Source: an uncultured Pseudobutyrivibrio sp. (GTDB taxonomy: Bacteria; Bacillota; Clostridia; Lachnospirales; Lachnospiraceae). From it: 36,649 bases of DNA. The position numbers and the translations under genes are program-made. Of the stretch, positions 23,721 to 31,020 are shown piece by piece. The DNA lies in contig CACYLQ010000003.1 of assembly GCA_902775195.1 (NCBI GenBank), positions 1-36,649 on the forward strand, read 5' to 3'. How positions within the stretch are numbered: position 1 is the stretch's first letter; every line of letters begins with the position of its first letter. A model generated the notes under the pieces. The model was not told the origin of the DNA and ran no database searches. It saw nothing but the letters and a program-made list of their open reading frames with translations.

Positions 23721-23779
23721 TTAATTTATTACTACATCTTCAATTATTCCAATTTCCAAAACTAAAAACCGAATCTATC
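23721..23779 (-). pseudogene. TNT-like toxin tail scar
   Basis: The minus strand reads FLVLEIGIIEDVVIN and stops at 23721, comparable with LLDLGILEEV at 20651-20740. It ends about 18 bases before the immunity ATG, as a toxin 3' end would. Confidence 0.45.
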
Positions 23780-23789
23780 AGTAATAATA

Positions 23790-24104
23790 CTATTTTAAAA
23801 AATTTGCTCCATCTTTCTTATATATCCTATCTAATCGAGTAATCTTTTTGTACAGCGAATCACACGCTTCTGACTCAGTATCACAAGCATTGTTATAATA
23901 TTCCAGTCCACCTCTATCATCCTCGGTAAAAAAGACAACATATTTGCCATCTTCTCTCTCATATATTCCAAATCGATTTTCAAGAGGAAATAATCTTCTA
24001 TTAGTGTAATCTTCACCGTTAATATATTTCTTTTCTACTCCTCTATCATATATTATTAATAGATTTTCATTCTCCAACTGTTTTTCTAATTCTTTTATTG
24101 TCAC
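23790..24104 (-). CDS. Immunity-type protein, 104 aa (distant WKVY-like)
   Basis: GTG start at 24104 with AGGAG 7 bases upstream. The sequence has RFGIYEREDGKYVVFFTEDDRG then SEACDSLYKKI, the same strand-strand-helix pattern as 18958 and 22927 (F-G-x-Y / G-K-x-x-V / E-E/S-A) but much diverged. The ribosome binding site is formed at the join with a WXG-gene stub (24113-24148), so recombination placed this gene behind a ready-made promoter and leader. Cytosolic; role inferred. Confidence 0.55.
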   Translation of the reverse strand: MTIKELEKQLENENLLIIYDRGVEKKYINGEDYTNRRLFPLENRFGIYEREDGKYVVFFTEDDRGGLEYYNNACDTESEACDSLYKKITRLDRIYKKDGANFLK

Positions 24105-24112
24105 TCTTGAAC

Positions 24113-24148
24113 TCCTACGCCTGTTTTAATTTCTTTAGTATCTGCCAT
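24113..24148 (-). pseudogene. 5' stub of the WXG-like partner gene
   Basis: ATG at 24148 after AAAGGTGGGGACACCA encodes MADTKEIKTGVG, matching the first 11 codons of the 22061 and 26315 genes, then leaves homology at the binding site of the next gene. Confidence 0.8.
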
Positions 24149-24233
24149 TGGTGTCCCCACCTTTCTGCTGATTCTAAAACTTTTAATATATAATTCATCG
24201 TTCAAAGACAATCAGTTCATACAAATTTTCCAA

Positions 24234-24683
24234 TCAGAATAACGATATTCCATATGTCTTAAAACTTTTTTCAAGAAAAGAAAGTTTTTTTTCATTCTCC
24301 GCAGAAAGCTTTTTTTCATTATATATAGGTGCAATTCTTTTCCCAACGTCAGATATTAAATCATTAACTTCAAAATCAAAAGTATTGTCATTAAACTTCT
24401 TATCTAGTAAATATATATTTATGTATTGTAAGCATTCGAGCATTTCATCTACTGATCCATTGCTAAGTTTTCCTAGCACACCAACAAATTTGTCGGCAAT
24501 CGTCGAATCGTCCTCTACCACTTTATAGATACTTGCTAGAACTTTCACCTCATCAACCGGTCCTTCGCAAAGATTATCCTCATAATGATATTTGCCTTCA
24601 CCTACCATTAATTTTTCTAATTCATCGTTTTCTAATGCCTTTTTTATAGCAACATCATATTTAAAAAAACTACTCATATCCAT
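24234..24683 (-). CDS. Helical immunity-type protein, 149 aa
   Basis: Soluble helical protein: ELEKLMVGEGKYHYEDNLCE, then VLASIYKVVEDDS, MLECLQYINIYLLDKKF and a Lys-rich C-terminal helix. Pattern and length match 27411-27884, which sits directly behind an intact toxin (IIRLLCGEKPYEIDV aligns with ELEKLMVGEGKYHYED). This is therefore probably an orphan relative of that immunity protein. AAAGGAC is 11 bases before the ATG. Preceded by a possible toxin tail at 24706-24768. Confidence 0.58.
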   Translation of the reverse strand: MDMSSFFKYDVAIKKALENDELEKLMVGEGKYHYEDNLCEGPVDEVKVLASIYKVVEDDSTIADKFVGVLGKLSNGSVDEMLECLQYINIYLLDKKFNDNTFDFEVNDLISDVGKRIAPIYNEKKLSAENEKKLSFLEKSFKTYGISLF

Positions 24684-24705
24684 TGTACTTATACGTCCTT
24701 TTGAT

Positions 24706-24768
24706 TTACTTTAAATCACTGATTATAATTCCATTAGAACCAATCACAGGCTCCAACCGATTTTCTTT
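24706..24768 (-). pseudogene. Possible toxin tail scar
   Basis: The minus strand reads KENRLEPVIGSNGIIISDLK before a stop at 24706, about 20 bases ahead of the 24683 immunity start. Upstream bases to 24847 hold no other frame of note. Position suggests a residual toxin end; no homology can be shown by eye. Confidence 0.3.
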
Positions 24769-24847
24769 AATATGCCGACAAATTTCTTTGTCTCTTCAAA
24801 TAAATCCAAATCAAAGACTCAGTTCTTGTATGAATATACCGTCTCAA

Positions 24848-25156
24848 TTAAATATCATTTATAGAATAAAAATGGTTGCTCATATATACTGAAAATTCTT
24901 CATTAGTAAATCTATATTCCTGAAATAATTTTCCACTATGAAGCTTTACAGCACAAGCATAAATAATAGCTTTATCATTGAAAGGACCTGTAAAAATACA
25001 GTCATTGTGATCATCAACTGAATATAAATACCAGCCGCCTTTTATATCTACACACCCACACATTCCAGGTTTTCTAGCAAACTCACCAACGGTAAAATCC
25101 TCTCTTATTTTTAACTTACTCTGTAAAATGTCATTTATTTCTTTCTTAGAAATCAT
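24848..25156 (-). CDS. Immunity-type protein (GGWYIY family, copy 3), 102 aa
   Basis: MISKKEINDILQSKLKIRED onward, with IKGGWYLYSVDDHNDCIFTG, PFNDKAIIYACA and a divergent end (FYSINDI). I chose the ATG at 25156 rather than 25171 because GGAGG lies 9 bases before it and the paralogues begin at the same point. The Gly-Gly pair of DDRGGC is replaced by DDHNDC here. Preceded by the degenerate end of a 27885-type toxin. Confidence 0.65.
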   Translation of the reverse strand: MISKKEINDILQSKLKIREDFTVGEFARKPGMCGCVDIKGGWYLYSVDDHNDCIFTGPFNDKAIIYACAVKLHSGKLFQEYRFTNEEFSVYMSNHFYSINDI

Positions 25157-25172
25157 AGAATATACCTCCATT

Positions 25173-25335
25173 AATGAGTAACAACATCAGGCCACCTGAA
25201 ACTATACCGCTTTCTTTCATTGTTCCCCAACTAAACACAGTATTCAACTGTCCAGTGCCACCTTCCATTTGTACTAATATCAAATTGAAGTACCTTCTTA
25301 TCTGTTTCAATTGTAGTATTATCTATTCTTCTCAT
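25173..25335 (-). pseudogene. Degenerate C-terminus of a 27885-type toxin
   Basis: The minus strand, in two frames, reads KKVLQFDISTNG, then GGTGQLNTVFSWGTMKESG, then IVSGG, and in a third frame PDVVTH before a stop. Compare the intact toxin end ETGANSLWIPGGRTSGGVPE followed by AIT. Frame changes show it is dead. It lies directly before the 25156 immunity gene. Confidence 0.5.
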
Positions 25336-25364
25336 GTTTCAAAATCTCCCCATTAAGAAAATTT

Positions 25365-25820
25365 CTAAATATCTTCTCCGTACTTCTTTAACATTTCCTC
25401 ATATACACTGGTCTGTTCTATACGAATATCTTCTATTTCATCCCTCTTAATCTTTTTCCACGCGATGCGTTCATTAATATTATCAACAAATCCATTTTTC
25501 TTATCTTCGTATTCAAGACCTTTTCGTGCCTTTAAAATTACACTATCAAAACCTTTCCCAATGTTTAAAGCCTCATATTCATTACCCATATACTTTACAT
25601 ATATTTTTGCTAATTTGATATCTGATAAGTCTTCAGGATTAATTTCTGTTAAATATATATTTCTATATTTTTCAGAATCTTCATTGATAGGTGACGCAGA
25701 GCATAATTCTATAGCATCATCAACCCATGTTATATAACTCTCCCCATCATAATCAGATAAATAAAATCTATCACCGCTAAAGCCTGTTATCGCCATTTTT
25801 GTAATATCTAATCCCATCAT
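25365..25820 (-). CDS. Immunity-type protein (GESYI family, copy 2), 151 aa
   Basis: MMGLDITKMAITGFSGDRFY onward, with SDYDGESYITWVDDA, VILKARKGLEYEDKK and the shared end EQTSVYEEMLKKYGEDI. Paralogue of 21066-21524; the downstream half is more conserved than the first third. GGAGG lies before two tandem ATGs (25820/25817). Just upstream is a short toxin scar (ISDFERGI, about 25842-25864) and then the second WXG-like gene: the same module as at 21-22 kb. Immunity role inferred. Confidence 0.62.
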   Translation of the reverse strand: MMGLDITKMAITGFSGDRFYLSDYDGESYITWVDDAIELCSASPINEDSEKYRNIYLTEINPEDLSDIKLAKIYVKYMGNEYEALNIGKGFDSVILKARKGLEYEDKKNGFVDNINERIAWKKIKRDEIEDIRIEQTSVYEEMLKKYGEDI

Positions 25821-25841
25821 CTTCCTCCATTTAATGCTATT

Positions 25842-25864
25842 ATTCCTCTTTCAAAATCTGAAAT
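25842..25864 (-). pseudogene. Tiny scar of a 27885-type toxin
   Basis: ISDFERGI on the minus strand matches LSDFERGM of the intact toxin (coding bases near 28820-28845), in a 150-base gap that otherwise holds no gene. It shows that a toxin once stood between the WXG-like gene and the immunity gene. Confidence 0.5.
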
Positions 25865-25929
25865 ATTATGTTGGCATATTTTATTTATCTGAAGTGAGCT
25901 AATAATTAAAAAGGCCCGCCCCCAAATAT

Positions 25930-26315
25930 AGCAGCTGGACTTAAATGATATTCCAAATTATTACTTATTCCTAAGGTGCTACAATCTGCCCATCCTTAAC
26001 TTCTACCTCGACACCCCAATTATTTAGAATCCATTGGCTGAGAGCTTCATCAGTAGCTTCCAGCTTTTCATAGGCGCCGTAAATATATGTTAATAAGCTT
26101 CCATATAAAGTCATCATCTTTTGGATGTGAGCATACAATGAATTTATGTATAGAGACATTTCTTCATTCGCATCTCCAACATATGATGACTCTAACAATG
26201 TTCTGGCAGTGTAAACCTCAGTCAATGCACTACTCAGATTTGTACTTATATTTGTAATTTCCTGTACGTAGTTTAATAGTGCTACGCCTGTTTTTATTTC
26301 TTTACTATCTGCCAT
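25930..26315 (-). repeat. 386-bp direct repeat, copy 2
   Basis: Partner of 21676-22061, same length and orientation, about 4.25 kb apart. Recombination between the two would remove everything in between. Confidence 0.9.
25971..26315 (-). CDS. WXG100-like helical partner protein, copy 2, 114 aa
   Basis: MADSKEIKTGVALLNYVQEI onward, helical throughout with no membrane segment. It differs from copy 1 at four residues (for example SSYVGDANEEMSLYIN against DAKEEMSQYIN). It starts 8 bases after the 325-aa gene. Its closest likeness elsewhere is the first 110 residues of the toxin at 27885-29561, including the MAD-x-x-E-V-K start. A T7SS-exported partner or detached targeting domain. Confidence 0.7.
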   Translation of the reverse strand: MADSKEIKTGVALLNYVQEITNISTNLSSALTEVYTARTLLESSYVGDANEEMSLYINSLYAHIQKMMTLYGSLLTYIYGAYEKLEATDEALSQWILNNWGVEVEVKDGQIVAP

Positions 26316-26323
26316 AATGCCCC

Positions 26324-27301
26324 CTATATAAATTTCGTCAAGAACTTATCAACAGGTATAATTCCCATGTATCTTGGACCATCTGTTACAATTATTCTTT
26401 GAGGATTATTCTCCCTAATCAGTTTTTTTATACTAGCTACACCTTCTAGCTTCTGATATATATGATGTCCACTATATTTATATAAATCCGTAATTAAAAC
26501 GTATACCGAATTGTTATTTACAATCACCTTATTATTACTATCAACAGCAGTGAATAAATTGGCCTCATCCGCCAATTTATTCATTACAACTTCCTGTAAT
26601 ATAGGTTCAACCTGTTTAAAATACTCTACATCAGCTATTCTATTTTGAGCCTTGGCAGCAGGTATGTATTTAGTAGTTACATGGTCCAATAATAATAAAC
26701 ATTCTATCATTGATAAAGATGAGTATGTATTCCTATAATCTCCTATTGTTTCACCTGCATCGAATATTAAACGTAAATCTTTTTCTTTTTCAGCTGCATC
26801 TATATCATAAGGATCAATAAAATTAATAATTTTCATAGGACTAAAAGCAACTTTAATCCCATCTCCATTAGATTGAATTTTTTCCATCTGCTCTGACGTT
26901 AGCATCATGGAAATCTTTTGTGGGTTAACATTATTTACGTCGCAAAACCATCGCAGATTAACACCAAGAGCATCATTTGTTAGAGCGTTATAGTCCATAG
27001 ATTCAACTCCAAGCGCCATCGCAATACTGATAATGCTTGATAAACTATATACCTCACTTTCTTTGTTTATTTCAGCTATAGGATAATTGTTTTCAAGCTT
27101 TTCAAAATGTAATTCATCCACAAAATGTTTTGCTGACTCATAATCATCAAACAAATAGATAACTGTGTGTCCTTCTGGTTGCCCTATAAATGGTATTGAT
27201 GTTCCTGATAACATAGTTGCCTGCTTCTCAGAAAGAATAATATATAACTTATTTTTATCAAAAATTTCTATGCATTTAGCCTTTGCTTCTTGTTCTGTCA
27301 T
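26324..27301 (-). CDS. Unknown cytosolic T7SS-locus protein, 325 aa
   Basis: Soluble alpha/beta protein. The start (NKLYIILSEKQATMLSGTS, then HTVIYLFDDYESAKHFVDEL) recalls SseB-like N-terminal folds, where a value is written to a file of strands followed by a helix; this is a weak resemblance. The middle has MIECLLLLDHVTTKYIPAA and the end PQRIIVTDGPRYMGIIPVD. No catalytic motif, signal peptide or membrane helix. AGAGG lies 5 bases before the ATG; downstream, the WXG-like gene follows after 8 bases. It could be a chaperone or regulator of the secreted proteins. I do not recognise it. Confidence 0.55.
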   Translation of the reverse strand: MTEQEAKAKCIEIFDKNKLYIILSEKQATMLSGTSIPFIGQPEGHTVIYLFDDYESAKHFVDELHFEKLENNYPIAEINKESEVYSLSSIISIAMALGVESMDYNALTNDALGVNLRWFCDVNNVNPQKISMMLTSEQMEKIQSNGDGIKVAFSPMKIINFIDPYDIDAAEKEKDLRLIFDAGETIGDYRNTYSSLSMIECLLLLDHVTTKYIPAAKAQNRIADVEYFKQVEPILQEVVMNKLADEANLFTAVDSNNKVIVNNNSVYVLITDLYKYSGHHIYQKLEGVASIKKLIRENNPQRIIVTDGPRYMGIIPVDKFLTKFI

Positions 27302-27410
27302 ATAAACCTCTTTAATTAATTTGAATTTCTATTGACTTCGATTGACATCAACACAATATATAATATGTTTATAAATAAGATACTTATACAAATCAATTTA
27401 GAGTAAATAT

Positions 27411-27884
27411 TTAAACTATTGAAAATGAATATCGTTTTTCATAATATTTATTAAAGTTCTCTATATTCTTCAAAGGATTATGTTTAATCAATCCATTAGG
27501 AAATTGTATCTGATTAGAAAGTGTATTCTTATAATAATCCACGCTTGTTCTTATTATTTCAGATAGTTCTTTTTTATTAATACAAAATGTTGCATTGCCA
27601 TTCTCTTCTTGAAAAATACATGCGTCAAAATATAATATGGCTATGTATAAACTCATTGCATCCTTCTGAATCATTTCTTTCAAACAATTAATAAAGATAC
27701 TCTCTAAATTTGGCACATCATTTATTCTATTGTAAATGCAATTCACCAAAACATAGTTAACTTCTGTTGGAAAAACATCATTTGTAAACTCTGTAACATC
27801 AATCTCATATGGTTTTTCACCACATAGTAATCTAATAATTTCATTTTTTTCTACTGCGGTATCCATTAATTTGATTAAATCCAT
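27411..27884 (-). CDS. Probable immunity protein of the 27885-29561 toxin, 157 aa
   Basis: Soluble helical protein (MDLIKLMDTAVEKNEIIRLL onward; IINCLKEMIQKDAMSLYIAI-type helices; a cysteine in FDACIF). It abuts the toxin stop codon with no spacer, the normal arrangement for cognate immunity. Related in pattern to the orphan at 24234-24683. The 109 bases after it (27302-27410) are AT-rich and contain no gene or clear promoter. Confidence 0.7.
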   Translation of the reverse strand: MDLIKLMDTAVEKNEIIRLLCGEKPYEIDVTEFTNDVFPTEVNYVLVNCIYNRINDVPNLESIFINCLKEMIQKDAMSLYIAILYFDACIFQEENGNATFCINKKELSEIIRTSVDYYKNTLSNQIQFPNGLIKHNPLKNIENFNKYYEKRYSFSIV

Positions 27885-29561
27885 TTATCTAACCTCGATT
27901 CTTGTAATTGTTGTCCTATCTAATGGAATAGTATTTGTTATAGCCTCTGGAACGCCCCCAGATGTTCTTCCGCCAGGTATCCATAATGAATTAGCCCCTG
28001 TTTCATTACCAGTTGGCATTCTTAAATTTAAACCTTCAAGATTATCTACATCAATTCTTATCAGTCCACCACCTGATTTAAAGTAGCCTTCTGGAAATCC
28101 AAGACGTTTTTCAATTATTGAAATATCCCCAGAAGCTTCAGCTATAACTTCATCACAGAATTTTCTTGGCATAACAAACAAAGTGTTATCATCTGGTACT
28201 CCAACAAAACCATTTGTTTCGGAATACCTTGAATATGCCCACTTTGTCTGTATAACTGAAACGCCATCTTCAAATTGAGCTAAGTGAATATCAATATAAT
28301 CTTGTGGCAAATATAAAGATGGATCTGGTCTTGTTCCCTTTGGTAAATTTATTATTTCAGCTATTTTTACATCGTCTAGTGGTACAACCACTTCACCAGT
28401 AATCTGATTAACATATTTTGGATTATCAAAGTAGTTTTTATAATTCGCATAAGTCACATCATCTGGTCGATATTTCCAGCTGTTTATTTTAGCCAAATCC
28501 TCATCACTAACATATGTTAACAACTCATCATTTGCAGCTTTTTCTAACCTTATCGAGTCAATAAACGCTAACTTATTCAACCCATAACTGGTTCCCATAC
28601 CAGCTCCCATTGATAACATCAATGTAAGTGGTAATGGCAATCCCATTTCATTACAAGCGTATCCTGTCCAGTATGATGTAGTGGTAGAAGCAACATCTAT
28701 AGCAACAGCCTTTCCCATGTTCATAAGGATTTCCTGGGTAGCAAATCCTGCGCCTTTCATTGCCACATAAGATGTACCTAGCGAGAATGCTCCTACTACA
28801 GCACCAACACCCTTCATTCCTCTTTCAAAATCTGAAAGGTCTTCATCTGTAATATAATCTGTTCCTGTGCATGCCTCTATTAGAGGAAGTATTATAGTAA
28901 TATCAAGCACAGCTGATAGAAACTGCCTAAACGGCTGATCCTTAGTATGAGAAAACTCTCCCATGCTAACAAGCTGGTCCAGGTATTCTTCAAGGGTTAT
29001 CTGATTTCCATCCTCATCCACCAGATTAGCTTTCAGGTTTTCATACATAGTTACATACTGATTACTGAAATCCGAAAACTCTTTTGGAATATTAGATAAA
29101 TTGCCACCATTCTCAGGTGCAGTAACACCTAAGAAATCTTCAATTGAAAGAGTCTTCTTAGCACAGTTTTCATAATCACCATGGCTAGTATGTGCTGTAT
29201 ATGTTATCCCTAATGTATTTTCAGTGCTATAATCTTCTACCTTTATTCTACTGATGCTTTCTGTAGCATTTAGATTGAAATTCTTATATAAAGGTTTATC
29301 TATCAGCTCTAATGCATAAAATGCCAAGTCACTAGAGTAAGCTAACAACTCTCCAAGCATTTCCATACTATAGTCGATATTGTCCTCTTGATTTATATGA
29401 TAAATACTTTCTACTCCGTCATCAACTAATAACTCATCAATTTTAGCTAGTTCTGTATTCATGCTAATCAACGATTCCGCTAAATGTATTGGCAAAAAGG
29501 TAATGCTACTGTTATATGCAAATGCTTCATCAGCTACTTTTACTTCTGATCTATCTGCCAT
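27885..29561 (-). CDS. T7SS polymorphic toxin with unassigned C-terminal domain, 558 aa
   Basis: The N-terminal part (about 1-230) is helical and begins MADRSEVKVADEAFAYNSSI; it is related to the free-standing WXG-like genes rather than being a canonical LXG domain. The pretoxin region contains SDFERGMKGVGAVVGAFSLG, like the TG-type pretoxin segment, and further Gly/Ala stretches to about 330. The C-terminal domain (about 410-558) includes LFVMPRKFCDEV, GGGLIRIDVDNLEGLNLRMP and ETGANSLWIPGGRTSGGVPE, a motif set I associate with polymorphic toxin tips but cannot tie to an activity. AAGGAGGTGGCAGCAA precedes the ATG, which overlaps the upstream gene by 11 bases. Followed directly by an immunity gene. 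Confidence 0.8.
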   Translation of the reverse strand: MADRSEVKVADEAFAYNSSITFLPIHLAESLISMNTELAKIDELLVDDGVESIYHINQEDNIDYSMEMLGELLAYSSDLAFYALELIDKPLYKNFNLNATESISRIKVEDYSTENTLGITYTAHTSHGDYENCAKKTLSIEDFLGVTAPENGGNLSNIPKEFSDFSNQYVTMYENLKANLVDEDGNQITLEEYLDQLVSMGEFSHTKDQPFRQFLSAVLDITIILPLIEACTGTDYITDEDLSDFERGMKGVGAVVGAFSLGTSYVAMKGAGFATQEILMNMGKAVAIDVASTTTSYWTGYACNEMGLPLPLTLMLSMGAGMGTSYGLNKLAFIDSIRLEKAANDELLTYVSDEDLAKINSWKYRPDDVTYANYKNYFDNPKYVNQITGEVVVPLDDVKIAEIINLPKGTRPDPSLYLPQDYIDIHLAQFEDGVSVIQTKWAYSRYSETNGFVGVPDDNTLFVMPRKFCDEVIAEASGDISIIEKRLGFPEGYFKSGGGLIRIDVDNLEGLNLRMPTGNETGANSLWIPGGRTSGGVPEAITNTIPLDRTTITRIEVR

Positions 29562-30201
29562 TTGCTGCCACCTCCTTATGCAAATCTAAGGCATCCACAA
29601 TAAATCGTCTTACAGCAGATGGCTCAACATACTTAAGTGTGTGCTTGTGAGGATTATATGAATTAAAGCATTCATCGTTCCAAAAGATAATTCTTTCTTC
29701 ACCTGGCTGCCTGTTTGCAGGGAAAACGCCAATTGTAAAATACTCTCTTCCACTTTCATTAATGAGCTTTCTAAAAGTTTCATAATCCATTGTAGTATCA
29801 GTATAATTTTTACTGTTTTCTCTATCAGCTCTTCCCAATGCAGGATATGATTTGATAAAACCCAATAGTAATGCTGAACTATCACCACTAGCTATTTCAA
29901 ATCCATTCTCATCGTAAACAATAACCACACAGCGTCTATTATTTAGTATGCCTATAACGTTGTTTGCTACCACAAGATGCTTTCTTGCATTTCGATAGTC
30001 TTCCCAAAGCTTAATAACTGCAAATCCTTTTTTAGTAATCCCATCTTCTGTCAGGATACCTTTTTCTATTAGAGCTTGCCTAGCTTCAATAGCTGCTTCT
30101 TTAGCTTTAGTTCCACGCCTTTTTTCAAAAAATATTCCAAACGGAATAGGACCTTTAGTCATTGAGGTAATAAACATTAATTCGTCGGATGTAAATCTCA
30201 T
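29551..30201 (-). CDS. DUF5081/EspG-like effector chaperone candidate, 216 aa
   Basis: Starts MRFTSDELMFITSMTKG at 30201, where ATGA overlaps the preceding stop and GGAGGGG lies 8 bases upstream; a longer ATG at 30237 has no such site. The sequence has an N-terminal helix-turn-helix-like part (AIEARQALIEKGILTEDG), a central strand region (CVVIVYDENGFEIASGD) and an end with FTIGVFPANRQPGEERIIF. Size, architecture and place directly before a toxin fit the EspG/DUF5081 type of T7SS chaperones that hold secreted partners in the cytosol. Family assignment is by pattern only. Confidence 0.6.
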   Translation of the reverse strand: MRFTSDELMFITSMTKGPIPFGIFFEKRRGTKAKEAAIEARQALIEKGILTEDGITKKGFAVIKLWEDYRNARKHLVVANNVIGILNNRRCVVIVYDENGFEIASGDSSALLLGFIKSYPALGRADRENSKNYTDTTMDYETFRKLINESGREYFTIGVFPANRQPGEERIIFWNDECFNSYNPHKHTLKYVEPSAVRRFIVDALDLHKEVAANGR

Positions 30202-30521
30202 AGTGTTTTCCCCTCCAAGGCCAAATAATCTTCCCATGTGGAAAAGAAGTTATCTAGATTAGTATCTAATTCATTTAAAGCAATTATCGCCTTAGATTGT
30301 GGGTTCTCTACCCCATAAAAATCTTTTTGATATTGCACTAGAATATCAAGAAAACCCTCAGCTACTAGTTCAGATTTTCCTGTCCAATCCTCTTTTGACT
30401 CAATTTCTTTCTGCAATTTTAAAGCATCTGTATAGGCCTGATTCAGATATGATTGTGCCTGCACTAGATTTGTCTTGATTGAATCCATCGCTGCGCCATC
30501 GCATTTAAATAATGTGTTCAT
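30198..30521 (-). CDS. WXG100-like secreted partner, 107 aa
   Basis: Helix, W-T-G turn (EDWTGKSE, about 45-52), helix: MDSIKTNLVQAQSYLNQAY leads in, and LDTNLDNFFSTWEDYLALEG closes. This is the WXG100 hairpin plan, likely forming a dimer with the coiled-coil neighbour or the toxin's N-terminal helices. AAAGGATAAA before the ATG; the stop overlaps the next ATG (ATGA), so translation is coupled to the chaperone candidate. Confidence 0.72.
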   Translation of the reverse strand: MNTLFKCDGAAMDSIKTNLVQAQSYLNQAYTDALKLQKEIESKEDWTGKSELVAEGFLDILVQYQKDFYGVENPQSKAIIALNELDTNLDNFFSTWEDYLALEGKTL

Positions 30522-30539
30522 TTTATCCTTTACAGAGTA

Positions 30540-30983
30540 TTAAAAACCAAAAAGTTCTTTTCTTCTCCGCTCTTCCTCTTCTATTTGTCTTTGCCTTGCT
30601 GCATCCAAATTGCTAGCTTCGTTTGCCCTGGTATTCTCCCAGTTATTCTTCATATTGTTAACTGTTATTCTTCTATCTTGAGCCTGTTCAAACTCTTCTG
30701 TCATACGATGATAATAACTGTATCTATGACTTTTCCACTGTCTGACCTTGTCATTATAGAATGTTAACCAATGGCCCTGTGTACCAGCATTATTTGATTG
30801 CAAAGTCTCATTTACATTTTTGAAATACGAATCTACCAACTCTTTATTTGCAGCATACTCTTCAATATGTTTATCTAATGCATTCAAAAGTTTAGTGTAT
30901 TTATCTACCTTGTCATCCGCATTATCATATCCCGATGTATCAAGACCATGACAGCCCCATCTGGCCCATGAATATAATCCCAT
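30540..30983 (-). CDS. Coiled-coil T7SS partner protein, 147 aa
   Basis: MGLYSWARWGCHGLDTSGYD opens a soluble, strongly helical protein with a WENTRANEASNLDAARQRQ stretch and a Lys/Glu-rich end (EEEERRRKELFGF). No membrane segment. Its place before the WXG-like gene and toxin suggests an accessory or secreted helical partner. AAAAAGGAATATTAAAC precedes the ATG. I know of no named family. Confidence 0.6.
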   Translation of the reverse strand: MGLYSWARWGCHGLDTSGYDNADDKVDKYTKLLNALDKHIEEYAANKELVDSYFKNVNETLQSNNAGTQGHWLTFYNDKVRQWKSHRYSYYHRMTEEFEQAQDRRITVNNMKNNWENTRANEASNLDAARQRQIEEEERRRKELFGF

Positions 30984-31020
30984 GTTTAATATTCCTTTTT
31001 ATATTTTTTTATTTTATTTC

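Noticed and set aside
18842..26315. Repeats as a CRISPR array or integron
   Set aside because: The repeats are pieces of coding genes of different lengths with irregular spacing; there are no short regular repeats, attC-like sites, integrase or transposase.
27340..27365. TTGACA and TATAAT-like boxes in the gap before the 27301 gene
   Set aside because: They are on the plus strand with 11 or 21 bases between them; no plus-strand gene follows.
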